Origin: Rhabdophis nuchalis
Lineage: Eukaryota; Chordata; Lepidosauria; Squamata; Natricidae
DNA length: 64,000 nt
Assembly: GCA_039707465.1 (NCBI GenBank)
Contig: CM077644.1
Coordinates: 215,945,962-216,009,961 of the forward strand
Reading direction: 5' to 3'
Shown here one piece after another: positions 10,275 through 20,956 of the stretch; within the stretch, counting starts at the first letter, position 1; every line of letters starts with the position of its first letter. The position numbers and the translations under genes were made by a program. The notes under the pieces are model-generated. The model had not been told where the DNA came from, searched no databases, and saw only the letters and a list, made by a program, of their open reading frames with translations.

Positions 10275-11176
10275 CATACATACATACATATAGATTTATT
10301 TTGGGGCTTTGAATATTGCTGTGAAATCTCTTTTCCTTCCATCCCAAAGTGCCAGCTGTTCCTGGCCAATGTAGTAGGATTGTATATGTGTTAGATAAAA
10401 AAAGGCCAAGGAACAGAAGGATTTTGAGTTGGTTGTAATTTTTCATTTAATTTAACTTGCCAGCAATTCGGGCCAAATGAATTAACCTGCCCCTCGAATA
10501 GGTAATCACCACCTGCCTTTAGGAAGCGCTACCATTTTTCTAACAATAAAATGGTAGTAAATATACCCAAGCACATTGTTGAGCTGTGCCGTATCTAAAG
10601 GCACAGTACAGTATTTATTTTAAGGTTTTAAACCATTTGTGCTTTCTTCTAAAATGGGAAGAGTTGCATTTGACCGTAATGACAATAGAACGTGCAATTG
10701 AAAATACTGTATACAAGAAATATGTATTAAGGGGGTTAAATGAAATTACTTGGCCCAAGGCATTAGGATAATAAATCTGTGAAAATGGAAAGCAAGCAAT
10801 GCTTGGTTGATCTCAGCAGGGAAGAAACATTTTTAACAGTTTATTTTAAGAATCTTAGGAAAGAATAGGGGCATTGATTCTTAGCACATAAACTATGGGG
10901 AAAACAAAAGGGTCTTTTGGGGGTCTTTCTGAAGTAACAAGCTTTATACAAGAATGCTGATCCAGGTAAATTACTTTTCCTGGCATTGTTCTAGAGAAAT
11001 ATCCTAGATTATCATGGTGCCCTTGGGCACGTTTTATTAAAATGCATCTTCTTCAAGGAATTAAATTCCTTTTACACCGGCAATATGTACATATAAATTA
11101 GATAAACTGAAATGGGCTTGTTGCAATGGGAGAAGTACATTACATGTTTTATACTTGGGCAATTATATTTTTAATT
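10275..11176. other. No gene or recognised repeat
   Basis: A few CATA units at 10275-10290, then AT-rich sequence without ORFs or repeat motifs I can name. Confidence 0.5.
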
Positions 11177-11616
11177 ATGGGTACTCCTCGACCTACGACC
11201 ACAATTGAGCCCAAAAATTGTGTTGCTAAGTGAGACATTTGTTAAGTGAGTTTTGCCCCATTTTAGGACCTTACTTGCCACTGTTGTTAAGTGAATCACT
11301 ACAGCTGTTAAGTCAGTGACATGGTTGTTAAGTGAATCTGGCTTCCCCTATGACTTTGCTTGTCAAAAGGTCACAAAAGGTGATCACATGACCATGGGAC
11401 ACTGCAACCCTGGGTCCATTCGGAGAAGGGCGGGATATAAATTGAATAAATAAATAAATAACCGTCATAAATATGAGTCAGTTGCCAAGCACCTGAATTT
11501 TGATCACGTGACTATGGGGTCTCCTAAGTGTGAGAAATGGTCATGCCACTTTTCAGTGTCATTGTAACTTTGAATGGTCACTAAATCAACTGTTGTTGAC
11601 AACATGTCTATCAAGT
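11177..11616 (+). mobile_element. TA MITE, same family as 5898-9042
   Basis: Starts TACTCCTCGACCTACGACC and contains several GTTGTTAAGTGAAT words and a TGATCACGTGACTATGGGG block shared with the split copy. The right terminus is decayed. A minimal L2 tail is inserted at 11409-11460. Confidence 0.7.
11409..11460 (+). mobile_element. Minimal L2 3' tail insertion
   Basis: About 50 bp: CTGGGTCCATTCGGAGAAGG, GCGGGATATAAATTGAATAA and AAATAAATAA, which is just the 3' hairpin and tail of L2. AACC on both sides could be a short target duplication. The host MITE reads through once it is removed. Confidence 0.8.
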
Positions 11617-11887
11617 GACTGTAGTTATCCTAGAAGAACTGGTCCTACATTTAGGAGAATAAATGCAAGCACTGCAGAACACAAGAACGCTGTCAAAAAA
11701 CAAGAAAAAACTTCCTCCCTTTTCCAACACCTTAAAGCAACAGGACATGAAATTGATTTTGAAAAAACCAAATTACTCTCCAAAACTGAACACTTCAACA
11801 AGAGAATAATTATGGTGATGAGCTGAAAGGCAGAAAAGGAGAGCAGTATGCTTCCTCCCTTAATTGGGGCTTAACAGGGTGTTGTGA

Positions 11888-11914
11888 CACACACACACAC
11901 ACACATATATATAT
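11888..11914. repeat. (CA)n(TA)n simple repeat
   Basis: Dinucleotide run inside the Penelope-like fragment. Confidence 0.9.
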
Positions 11915-11974
11915 GCTGGCATAGCTGGCTTCGGGGATTTTCCCGTGTATAAGGCATAGAAATGTTATTGCAAC

Positions 11975-12006
11975 GTTTCGACAAGATCTCACTTGTCATT
12001 ATCAGG
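11975..12006 (-). ncRNA. Decayed hammerhead-ribozyme-like core
   Basis: The minus strand reads CTGATAAT, then GACAAG, a 6-base loop, CTTGTC, then GAAAC. A six-pair stem II lies between a CUGAUGA-like box and the GAAA box, as in type I hammerheads reported from Penelope-like terminal repeats. The first box has A where the catalytic G8 should be, so activity is doubtful. The call is an inference from motif order. Confidence 0.45.
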
Positions 12007-12154
12007 CAGGCTTCAAACAACACCCTGTTAGGGCCCCAATTAAGGGAGGAAGCATACTGCTTTCCTCTTCTGCCTTTCGGCTCATCATCAGAGACTATCT
12101 AGACAGAAAGCCATGAGTTCCGTTGTGTGATTTTTTAAATATGTGTGTTAGTTA

Positions 12155-12213
12155 TATGAGCTGATCAATAAATACTAGTCTCCCTGATTTATTTATTGAT
12201 CAGCTCATAAAAC
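12155..12213. repeat. Short inverted repeat (hairpin)
   Basis: ATGAGCTGATCAATAAAT and ATTTATTGATCAGCTCAT are perfect reverse complements about 17 bases apart. It lies between the Penelope-like fragment and a hAT MITE remnant. Origin unknown. Confidence 0.85.
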
Positions 12214-12235
12214 TAATATATATATATATTAGTTA

Positions 12236-12418
12236 GAGGCGTAGAGTGGCTTGGCGGGCATGGCTTGGTAGGTGTGGCAGGGGAAGGATACCAAAATCTC
12301 CATTCCCACCTCACTCTGGGGTCAGCCAGAGATGACATTTACGGGTTTTCCAAACTACTCAAAATTTCCACTAGTGGTTCTCCAGAACCTGTCAGAACCT
12401 GCTAGATTTCAGCCTGAT
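12236..12418 (+). mobile_element. hAT MITE (CAGTGGTGG family), truncated
   Basis: Shares GGCTTGGTAGGTGTGGCAGG, ACTACTCAAAATTTCCACTA and CAGAACCTGCTAGATTTCAG with the copy at 31432-31707. The left terminus is missing and the right end runs into a TG repeat. Confidence 0.75.
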
Positions 12419-12462
12419 GTGTGTGTGTGTGTGTGTGTGTATAAAATGTGTGTGTGTGTGTG
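12419..12462. repeat. (TG)n simple repeat
   Basis: Two TG runs separated by TATAAAA. Confidence 0.9.
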
Positions 12463-12865
12463 TTCATCTCTTTCTCTGACTCACATATACAAATGCCCCA
12501 GAGGTAAGAAACCTAATTCCTTCTCTTGAGGCGTACATTCTGCTGAGTGCTGAGGAACATGGAAAGCTTAGAACAACTTTTTCAGTTAGCCAAAGGAATA
12601 GGAACATGTCAATCTTTTGAAAATAGGCCACAGTCTTCAAAAGGAGATTGGACAGGAGTAGATGGAATTTTAAAAATCTGATGGGAAAAGACTGATAGCA
12701 GTGTTCTATCCTTTTTTAGAGAAATCTTATCACACAAGCAATCTAGTATTTTTTATTTAACTGGTAGCAGATTTTTAGGAACTTTATCAAATATTTTTTG
12801 TACAGGGCTGCCTGGCATTATACTTGAAACTTTTTGTATCTCGGATGTGCTCTGACTATTATTGA
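12463..12865. other. No gene or recognised repeat
   Basis: AT-rich, no ORF of note. Confidence 0.4.
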
Positions 12866-14000
12866 ACACTGTTGCCATCTTAGGCATCAGCAAACTGAGA
12901 TGGACGGGAATTAGACAATGGCTGTCAGAAGATCAGACTATTTACTATTCAGGGAATTAAAAACAAAGAAGGAACATTGTTGATTTCACAGTTAGGAAGA
13001 ATACAATGCAAATGGTACTAGAATACAATGCAGTCGGTGACCAAGTAATACCGATTAGATTTTCCAGCCAAGTCTTTCTTATGGTGATTATTTATTCTTC
13101 AACCACTGATGCAGAAGAAGAAAAGTCTGATGAATTGTAGGATCAAGTTCAATGAAATCAGAAGAACATGCAAGATGTGCTGCTTGTGATTGGAGATTGG
13201 AGTGCAAATTTGGAAATAGTAAGGACAAAGATGTAATTGGATTGTATGGTTCAGGAAACCAAAGTGAAGCAGGGAGTACACACAGTTTTCAACAACCAAA
13301 TATTCAAACAACCAAAATGATATACTGTATATATGGGATATATATTGTAGAAAGCTGTGCTGGAAGAAGATTAATGTACTGGAAGAAGATTAATGTGGTT
13401 TTAAAACTGGAAGAAGAAAAATCAATAACCCGTGCTGTGCTGATCAGCAATTCCATAAGCTCTAATGATGAAAGTCAAGGAGCACAATGAAAACATGGGG
13501 CTAAAATTTTATGTAAAGAAAACCAAACTAATGATAACAGGTACAATGACCTGCCTTAGAATCAACAATGAAGATATTGAAATACTGCGTAGCATCTGCC
13601 TTTTAGGAACAATTATCAACAGGAACAAGCAGTCTAGAAATATGCTGCACCCTAGCACTTAGTAGAGTTGTGATGAGGACTTTGGAAAAAACATTCAAAC
13701 GTTGTGATGCATCTATACTGTATCTACAAAGATCAGAATAGTGCAAGCAGCTGTGTTTCCTGTGATAATCTATGAAAGCAAAAGTTGGAGTTTTGAAGAA
13801 GTAGGATAGAAAGTATTAACGCTTCTGAACTTTTCAATTTGAAGAAAATTGCTGAGAATACTATGGATAGACAAGAAAACAAAGAAATGGGTCATTGACC
13901 AAATCAATGCAGAGTTTCCTGTTGAGCTCCAATGATTAGGTTCAAATTATCCTACTTTAGACACATTATGTAAAGACCTACCTTTCTAGACAAGGCTCTA
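12866..14000 (+). pseudogene. BovB (RTE) LINE ORF2 relic
   Basis: Segments in order match BovB: endonuclease pieces (AILGISKLRWTGI; DVLLVIGDW at about 13169-13195), then after a deletion the RT C-terminal part (NMGLKFYVKKTKLMITGT near 13490) and the post-RT region to about 14000. Most of the RT palm is missing, with many stops. Short frames at 13152-13490 and 13465-13662 belong to it. The DVLLVIGDW...A order matches the GDWNAK-type catalytic block, here with S for the usual N. Confidence 0.7.
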
Positions 14001-15420
14001 TTTGGGAAAGATAGAAGAAAAAAAGAAAAGGATAACCAGCAGCAAGCAGGATAGATTCACTTACAGTGGTGATGAGTGCACTGTTGGTAGACTGAAAAAA
14101 AAAGTTTAGAGGCAGATTGTCATGGGAAAAAATATCTATATGGTTGCCAAGGCTTAACAATGATTTGAGGCCACCTCATAGTCAATCATCAACCATAACT
14201 GTGTGTAGATATATTTACTACTTTGAGAATTAGGTTACTAGGAATTTCACTCTACCTTCTGCCATCTAACCAAATAAAAATTGTGGAGTTCTTGGTCTTG
14301 AACATATTACCTGGATTGGTAATGAAACATCTGTAAACAAACAACTAAGCTCAGAGAGCATTATGGACTCTGTCGAACCCTGAACTACATATATTCTCTT
14401 CTAAAAATAGTGTTCATTTAATTATTAGGAATCAGGCTTACCTCTAGGAGTTCTTTACCTTTATAATGCTTGAATGCTCATCCCTATCATCAGTTTTCCC
14501 TTACAATATTAATATCTGAAACCAGGCCACAGTTTATTTAAATTCAGTGCACAGCATGATTGACAAAGTTCAGTCCCTGCAAATAATAAGCCTGTTTTCA
14601 TAATACCTTTAGCCCAATCAGCACTGACTCAGTCAAATCTCCTTACTACTGTTAAAAATAATTGTTTGAGAGACCATAGAATCCTTGTCCAGTTTTTCAA
14701 GGAAGTGCCTAATGCAATTTATTGTAGAATAGTGTGTAGTGGTTTATACTAATCGTAGAGCAGCATTACAAAATCAGTAAATGTGTCCAAAAAAGAACAT
14801 ATAAACGTACACTGAGAAATATAAAATAAAAAAGTACTAAAAATAAATGGCAAATAGAATAAACTTTTCAGTGGTACAGAAATGCATGTATACATTGGGA
14901 ATATTCTTAACTCTGAACTATTAGTTTTTGTATTGTAACACCAATAGCAGATAACCAAGTTGTGAGTTGAGAAGAGTGGTTATAGAAATAAACAAATCTG
15001 ATTAGTTTTTTTAAGATGGTTTCTGTATGCTTGTATGCCAAAAAGCAACAGCAGTTTTCATCCTCTGCCCTTCTGGAATAATTTAACAGCAGGATAAGGA
15101 TTGACTGCCAATTTATATAGAAAGGGACACTGAAACTTATGTAACCGATTTTGTTCACTTAAGCTGAGAGTGGCAGGATTTTGTTTTCCCAATAACATTA
15201 AAGGCAAAGTTTTGATATTATCAAAACTTAGCCTTTAGCAGCAAACAGAAGACATTAGATAGCTAGTTAGGTTGATTGAAGTTTGGCCTTCCTCCACACA
15301 TTCATGGGAGTCTGTGTGTAAAATTGAACACTGATCATTCTGAAAACTGGAGTTCAAAACACATTTCAGTTCCAGATTTGTGTGCCCCCAATATATTTGT
15401 AGGCAGGTCGGTGGATAAGT
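14001..15420. other. No gene or recognised repeat
   Basis: AT-rich sequence without convincing ORF or repeat. Predicted frames of 60-80 codons have no domain features. Confidence 0.45.
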
Positions 15421-15450
15421 ATATAATCAGGTTAGAAATTGGAGACTGTG

Positions 15451-15545
15451 ATAGACAGACAGATAGACAGACAGATGGATGAATGATAGAGACACTCACA
15501 CAGAGAGAGAGAGGTAGAGGGAGAGAGACAGAGACAGAGAGAGAG
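15451..15545. repeat. (GATAGACA)n / (GA)n simple repeat
   Basis: Mixed GATA/GACA units then AGAG units. It is flanked by two copies of ATCAGGTTAGAAATTGGAGA (15426-15445 and 15569-15588). Confidence 0.9.
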
Positions 15546-15757
15546 TTTTGTGTAATGGTTAAGGGATCAGGTTAGAAATTGGAGACTGTGAATTCTACAG
15601 TCTTGCCTTAGGCACAAAACCAGTTTGAGCCATTCATTTTCTTTCAGCTGTAGGAAGGTGACAATGTCAAATCACTTCTGAAAAACTTTGCCAAGAAAAC
15701 TGCAAGGACATGTCCAGAATGACTTCAAGAGTTAGACACGATTGAATGGAAGATAGT
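15546..15757 (+). mobile_element. tRNA-derived SINE with BovB-like tail
   Basis: Starts GTTTTGTGTAATGGTTAAGG (A-box-like), has a GTGAATTCTA segment where a B box would be, and ends AGAGTTAGACACGATTGAAT, resembling the GAGTCGGACACGACTGAA 3' end shared by BovB LINEs and the SINEs they move. Upstream duplication of its internal sequence suggests a second partial copy. Confidence 0.65.
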
Positions 15758-15797
15758 TTATTTTTTTTTAAAAAAGAATAAAAACAATACTTCCCAA

Positions 15798-17128
15798 TTG
15801 AAGTCCCTGACATCAATTGGGAAACCTGACATCAATTGGGAAACAAACTCTGCACCAAGTGGAAGATCCAACAGGTTCCTAACAAACCTAGCAGACAACT
15901 TTGTTTCCCAAAAGATAGAGAAGGGAACAAGGGGATCAGCAATATTGGACTTAATTCTCACTAACAGAGAGGAAATGATAGAAGGTGTAGAAGCTACAGG
16001 AACTTTGGGGGCAAGCGATCATGAAATACTGGAATTCAACATTATGCAAACAAAAGTAGTTGAACAAAGTCAAACTAGAGTCTTAGACTTCAAGAGAGCT
16101 AATTTCAATAAACTCAGAGAGAGCTTGGGAAGGATTCCATGGATGAGAATCCTCAAGGGGAAAACAACTCAAGAAGCTTGGGAAATTTTGAAAAATGAGA
16201 TTATAAAAGCCCAGTCCAGCGCAATACCAATGAAGAAGAAAAATAACAGTCCCCAAAAGAAACCAGCATGGCTGCATAAAGAACTCTCTGACAAATTGAA
16301 AGACAAAAAGGATAAATATAAAAAGTGGAAAAAGGGGGACATAACCAAGGCAAAATATCAGCAAATAGCCCGAGCCTGTAAAGATGAAGTGAGGAAAGCT
16401 AAGGCTCACAATGAAGAAAGGCTTGCCAAAAAAGTAAAAAATAACAAAAAAAGCTTCTTCCAACATGTTAAAAATAAGAAAAAAGTTAAGGAAACAATTG
16501 GTCCACTGCTGGGAGAAAATGGCAAGAAGATGATAAGTAACAGGGAGAAAGCAGAACTATTTAACTCTTTTTTTGCATCTGTCTTTACACAAAGGGATAA
16601 AACAGTCCAATCAATCAAAAACAGCACCACAAATATCAGATTAGGAACACAAGTTGAAATAGGGAAGAAAATGGTAAGTGAGCACCTGTCTGCCCTGGAC
16701 GAGTTCAAATCACCAGGACCGGATGGATTACACCCCAGGGTTCTGAAGGAACTGGCAGACGAGATCTCAGAACCACTGAACTATATCTTTCAGAGATCCT
16801 GGAGCACCGGGGAACTGCCAGAAGACTGGAAAAGAGCAGATGTGGTTCCCATCTTCAAAAAAGGAAAAAAAACAGATCCAGGAAACTATAGACCCATCAG
16901 CCTGACCTCAATACCAGGAAAGATTCTGGAAAAGATAATTAAACAACAAATAAGTGAACACCTAGAAGCAAACAAAGTAATAGCCAAAAGCCAACATGGG
17001 TTTGTCAAAAACAGATCATGCCAGACGAATCTAATTGCATTCTTTGACAAAGTAACAAAATCAGTGGACCAGAGGAATGCTGTTGATATAATTTACCTGG
17101 ACTTCAGTAAGGCATTTGATAAAGTAGA
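15798..17128 (+). CDS. CR1 ORF2, endonuclease end and RT start
   Basis: About 443 codons without a stop; the frame runs on by chance to 17165 inside the L2. Residues 1-100 are the C-terminal part of the AP-type endonuclease (ILDLILTNREE; LGASDHEILEF with the SDH triad end). Then comes a lysine-rich linker (about 130-230). The RT begins at about 290 (EFKSPGPDGLHPRVLKELAD; NYRPISLTSIPGKILEKII; QHGFVKNRSCQTNLIAF) and ends with the first palm aspartate block YLDFSKAFDKVDH, where the L2 breaks it. The N-terminal endonuclease and ORF1 are missing. The listed start is only the first codon of the open frame; the true start lay upstream of the truncation. Confidence 0.9.
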
Positions 17129-17349
17129 CCATAGCCCCCTGTTCCTGACTTTTTTAAAAAAATAAATAAATAAATTATAATTTGGGAAGGTTTTTAACAT
17201 GGTTTTTAGCACGGGTTAATCTAATTTAATATATTTTAAATTGATATTTATTGTATTTTTGTGGTTTTAATAATGCCTGTGCGCCGCCCTGGGTCCTAAC
17301 AAGGAGAAGGGCGGGGTATAAATTTAATAAAATAAAAAATAAATAAATA
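17129..17349 (+). mobile_element. L2 3' tail inserted in CR1
   Basis: TAGCCCCCTGTTCCTGAC through GCGCCGCCCTGGGTCC to an AATAAAATAAAAAATAAATA tail, nearly identical to the L2 3' UTR at 7160-7366. GATAAAGTAGA lies on both sides (17118-17128 and 17350-17360), an 11-bp target duplication. Confidence 0.92.
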
Positions 17350-17352
17350 GAT

Positions 17353-18366
17353 AAAGTAGAAAATTGTGGGTTAGACAGCAGCACCACCAAATGGATTCGT
17401 AACTGGCTGACCAACCGCACTCAACGTGTAGTCCTCAATGGAACTGCATCTACATGGAAGGAAGTATGCAGTGGAGTCCCCCAAGGCTCTGTTTTAGGCC
17501 CAGTACTCTTTAACATCTTCATCAACGATTTGGATGAGGGGATAAATGGGGAACTCATCAAATTCGCAGACGACACCAAGCTGGCAGGAATAGCCAACAC
17601 TCCAGAAGATAGGCTTAAGATACAGAAGGATCTAGACAAACTTGAACATTGGGCACTGTCTAATAAAATGAAATTCAATTGTGAAAAAAGTAAGGTCCTA
17701 CATATAGGCAAGAAAAACCAAATGCACAAGTACAGTATAGGTGGTACCTTGCTCAATAGTAGCAACTGTGAGAGGGATCTCGGAATCCTAGTGGACAACC
17801 ATTTAAATATGAGCCAGCAGTGTGCAGCAGCTGCCAAAAAAGCCAACACAGTTCTAGGCTGCATCAACAGAGGGATAGAATCTAGATCGCGTGAAGTGTT
17901 AATGCCACTGTATAGTGCCTTGGTAAGGCCACACTTGGAATACTGCATACAGTTTTGGTCGCCACGATGTAGAAAAGACGTGGAGACTCTGGAAAGAGTG
18001 CAAAGAAGAGCAACCAAGATGATTAGAGGACTGGAGACTAAGACATATGAAGAACGGCTGCAGGAGCTGGGTATGTCTAGTTTGATGAAGAGAAGGACCA
18101 GGGGAGACATGATAGCAGTGTTCCGATATCTCAGAGGGTGCCACAAAGAAGAGGGAGTCAAACTTTTCTCCAAGGCACCTGGGGGCAGGACAAGGAGCAA
18201 TGGGTGGAAACTAACCAAGGAGAGAAGCAACTTAGAACTAAGGAGAAATTTCCTAACAGTAAGAACAATTAACCTCTGGAACAGCTTGCCTCCAGCAGTT
18301 GTGAATGCCCCAACCCTGGAAGTCTTTAAAAAGATGTTAGACAGCCATTTGTCTGAAATGGTATAA
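17353..18366 (+). CDS. CR1 ORF2, RT palm to C-terminus
   Basis: Open from the L2 junction to the stop at 18366; the first usual start codon is at 17530, but the frame is open upstream. Visible motifs are CSGVPQGSVLGPVLFNIFIN, KFADDTK (the conserved FADD box) and NKMKFNCEKSKVLHIGKKNQ. The post-RT region ([51 protein letters not shown]) ends at HLSEMV. About 25 residues between the two palm blocks are lost at the insertion. It looks recently active by its intact frame, but the element cannot act alone. Confidence 0.92.
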   Translation, partial: KVENCGLDSSTTKWIRNWLTNRTQRVVLNGTASTWKEVCSGVPQGSVLGPVLFNIFINDLDEGINGELIKFADDTKLAGIANTPEDRLKIQKDLDKLEHWALSNKMKFNCEKSKVLHIGKKNQMHKYSIGGTLLNSSNCERDLGILVDNHLNMSQQCAAAAKKANTVLGCINRGIESRSREVLMPLYSALVRPHLEYCIQFWSPRCRKDVETLERVQRRATKMIRGLETKTYEERLQELGMSSLMKRRTRGDMIAVFRYLRGCHKEEGVKLFSKAPGGRTRSNGWKLTKERSNLELRRNFLTVRTINLWNSLPPAVVNAPTLEVFKKMLDSHLSEMV

Positions 18367-18444
18367 TGTTCCTGCCCATGCAGGGGGTTGGACTAGAAGA
18401 CCTACAAGGTCCCTTCCAACTCTGCTATTGTATTGTATTGTAAT

Positions 18445-18971
18445 ACAAATTTTGAAGAGAAAAATAAGAAAAGGAAACCAATAAGTAAGAGAAATAAGCA
18501 CAAAGGAAGAAATAAAAAAGAGAAAGGAAAGATAGGAAAAGAAGAAGACAAGGAGAAGGATAGTGCAAGGCAAGGCTCTGGTTTTCTTAACAGCCGCTAC
18601 AAGTATTTTTATATATTTTACCCTCTCTAATATTTCCACATTTTACTCTTTCTAATCATCAAAGTCATAAATCACAAGTTAATTTTTCTTTTTTCAGAAA
18701 AATAGCCATACAGTTTTCTAGTCACTAATAAATATAGTTATTGTCCTTTCCCTAATCAAGACTGTCAATGTTGCCATCTTTGCTAATTCTTTATTAACTG
18801 CAAACATAGCTGCAATTTTAAAAAAATATCTTTGGAAAGCATATAGTATTTACTCTTCCATCACTGGGTCCAGTCTGTGTATTTTCATATCAAAATTGTA
18901 TCAAAACCCACAAACATTTGTTAATTTTTAAGGAAATAGAGAAAGTTCTAGCAGAAATTCCAGGATAAGTA
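18445..18971. other. Purine-rich stretch, otherwise nothing recognised
   Basis: An A/G-rich run (18455-18575) translates to lysine-rich sequence without domain features, followed by AT-rich sequence. Confidence 0.4.
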
Positions 18972-19297
18972 TATAGTTTAGTTTAGTTTTATTAGATTTC
19001 TATCCCACCCTATCTCCCGAATGGGACCCAGGGCGGCGCACAGGAACTTAAAAATCTAAAAATACAAACAATACAAAATTCTACAAAAGTTATAACTAAA
19101 ATTAAACAATTTAGCCCGTGCTAAAAACAATTAATTTAAAAACCCAACTCTAAAAATAGAAACCCTTAAAAATCCAATGTTAAAAGCTAACCCGCAATAT
19201 AGGCATACACTAACTCTAAGCAAGGCCAGCGAGATGGAACAAATGCGTTTTTAATGAGCGGCGGAAAAGGCAAAGGTCCGTGATGGTACGAAGTTCT
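18972..19297 (-). mobile_element. L2 LINE 3' fragment
   Basis: GTTTAGTTTAGTTTTATTAG tail (antisense of CTAAA units), TATCCCACCCTATCTCCC, AATGGGACCCAGGGCGGCGC, then the antisense C-terminus (GAGATGGAACAAATGCG...GGTCCGTGATGGTACGAAG). 5' truncated. Confidence 0.88.
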
Positions 19298-19426
19298 ATT
19301 GCAAAGCAAATATTGTAAGATAGAAATATCTTGTTATTCTACAACCTCTAGAAATAGGTTTTTTTAAAGCAAAAATGTACATCACTCATGTTACTTCGGA
19401 AGCTTTATTAAGTTTTGTTCTGCACC

Positions 19427-19601
19427 CAGTGGTGGGATTCAAATTTGGTGGGTGTGGCAGGGGAAGGATACTGCAAAATCTCCATTTCCTCCCAATCAGC
19501 TGGGACTCCGGAGGCAGAGAACAGATGGGGGTAGGGCCAGTCAGAGGTCCTATTTACTGGTTCTTCAGACTACTCAAAATTTCTGCTGAATACCACCTCT
19601 G
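19427..19601 (+). mobile_element. hAT MITE (CAGTGGTGG family)
   Basis: Both termini are present (CAGTGGTGGGATTCAAATTT and AATACCACCTCTG). A part near the left end is deleted relative to 31432-31707. The flanks do not show a clear 8-bp duplication. Confidence 0.8.
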
Positions 19602-20848
19602 GTTCCCAAACCACTTTTATGGAAGATAAGGGGAGGAATAAAGAGGTCACATAAGTCACATCCAGAGGAAAGAGCTCTTTCTTAAATACTTGTGGCTTCC
19701 TTTTCGGAAATGAAACTGAAATGTAAACCTTCATTTTAAAGAATGAATTACTATAGATGAAAGGGGGGGGGGGGGGAGGACCTGAATTTAAAAGTTTCAA
19801 AAGAGTAACTTTATAGGACAAAACAAAACAAGTGCTAATTACCAACTGAAGTTATGCTTATGGAAAAAATTGTTGCGGTGAGAGAAATATTGATTATATA
19901 AAGATTTAATAAACATGAAAATTGGAGGTTATGGACTATAATCTACTATGTTGGTCCAGGGCAGGCTGTTAGATAAATGTTTTTCAGCTTGTCGGTCTAA
20001 AGGTGTGTGAGAATGACTCCTGTGCATCTGTGCCAAGATAGAATTAGAAATGGGTTTTGTGATACCTATTCCAGTCCTTTAAAACATTAACTAACACAAC
20101 CTCACATACATACATACATATTAAGATTTTGTCACCATTTTGATTACATATGTCATAAATGCCTATGACTTGTTCTTGGTATAAAAAACATTTGTGTGGT
20201 TTTTAAAATAAGGAATGCAAAAAGTACAACTTTAAAATACAATAGAGAGTCTAAGGGGGTTAAAATTGAATATTGAAGAAGATACTTAGTCAAATCATTT
20301 GGATATGCAGTGTACAATCATTGCTAAGCATTATAATACTTAGTGATATGCCTGTGTTACTGCACAAAGAACACAGTGCACAGTTAAGCTTATTGTAGAT
20401 ATTTCTTTAAGCTCTACACAATGACTCAGATAAACTTTCTAAAACTTACTTAACGCCTTTTATGTACAGAAGTCATAAATACATGAGGCTATGATACTGA
20501 AGGTGTAGAAATGGGTAAGCTTTGTACCTGACAAACTTTGGAAGAGACAAATCACAAGCTATTTAAGGGAACAAATATTAGTAATTGGATCTTCGAATGT
20601 TTGGTAGTCAGTCAGTCAATTAATAATTTAGTTAAAAACAAGGCTAGAAGAGTATGACTTTCTCTCTTATTACTTTCTTAAAGAATGGCACTCCCTTCAA
20701 GGGATTGCGAATGCTAGATAGTTTAAACTTTTCTCTAGGAATAAATATAAAATTTGGAGAAAGGATACACTATAGTTTTCATTAGAATATCATAGTTTTA
20801 ACTAGAGATGTATTATTAGCATCTCACTGAGCTTCCCAGGAGCTGATG
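19602..20848. other. No gene or recognised repeat
   Basis: A G12-type run near 19766 and a few CATA units near 20106; the rest is AT-rich without motifs. Confidence 0.45.
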
Positions 20849-20905
20849 ACTAGACTAGACTAGACTAGACTAGACTAGACTAGACTAGAATAGAATAGAA
20901 TAGAA
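20849..20905. repeat. (GACTA)n(GAATA)n pentamer array
   Basis: Eight or so GACTA units followed by four GAATA units form the tail of the CR1 just described, a case of a LINE tail growing into a microsatellite. Confidence 0.9.
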
Positions 20906-20956
20906 TTCTTTATTGGCCAAGTGTGTGGACACACAAGGAATTTGTCTTTGGTGCAT

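Larger units (their letters stand above)
11629..12090 (+). mobile_element. Penelope-like element 3' part with inverted repeat
   Basis: The plus strand at 11629-11815 translates to EHKNAVKKQEKTSSLFQHLK and ATGHEIDFEKTKLLSKTEHF, the pattern of the GIY-YIG endonuclease C-terminal domain of Penelope-like elements. Next come two arms of about 70 bp (11817-11885 and 12017-12086) that are inverted copies of each other, with a CA/TA repeat and a hammerhead-like core between them. Such inverted terminal arrangements are known for this class. 5' truncated, no RT. Confidence 0.7.
15797..18444 (+). mobile_element. CR1 LINE, 5' truncated, split by L2 tail
   Basis: Runs from the middle of the ORF2 endonuclease to the 3' end. 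The 3' UTR holds GGGGGTTGGACTAGAAGACC and ends TATTGTATTGTATTGTAA, the short-repeat 3' end typical of CR1. The coding region is open except for the L2 insertion (17129-17349) and a small deletion beside it. A 19-bp tandem duplication (15808-15845) sits at the truncation point. Confidence 0.92.

Noticed and set aside
13978..14160. 60-codon minus frame
   Set aside because: Antisense of the end of the BovB relic.
15758..16708. Minus-strand frames rich in Phe/Leu
   Set aside because: Shadows of the lysine-rich CR1 ORF2 on the other strand.
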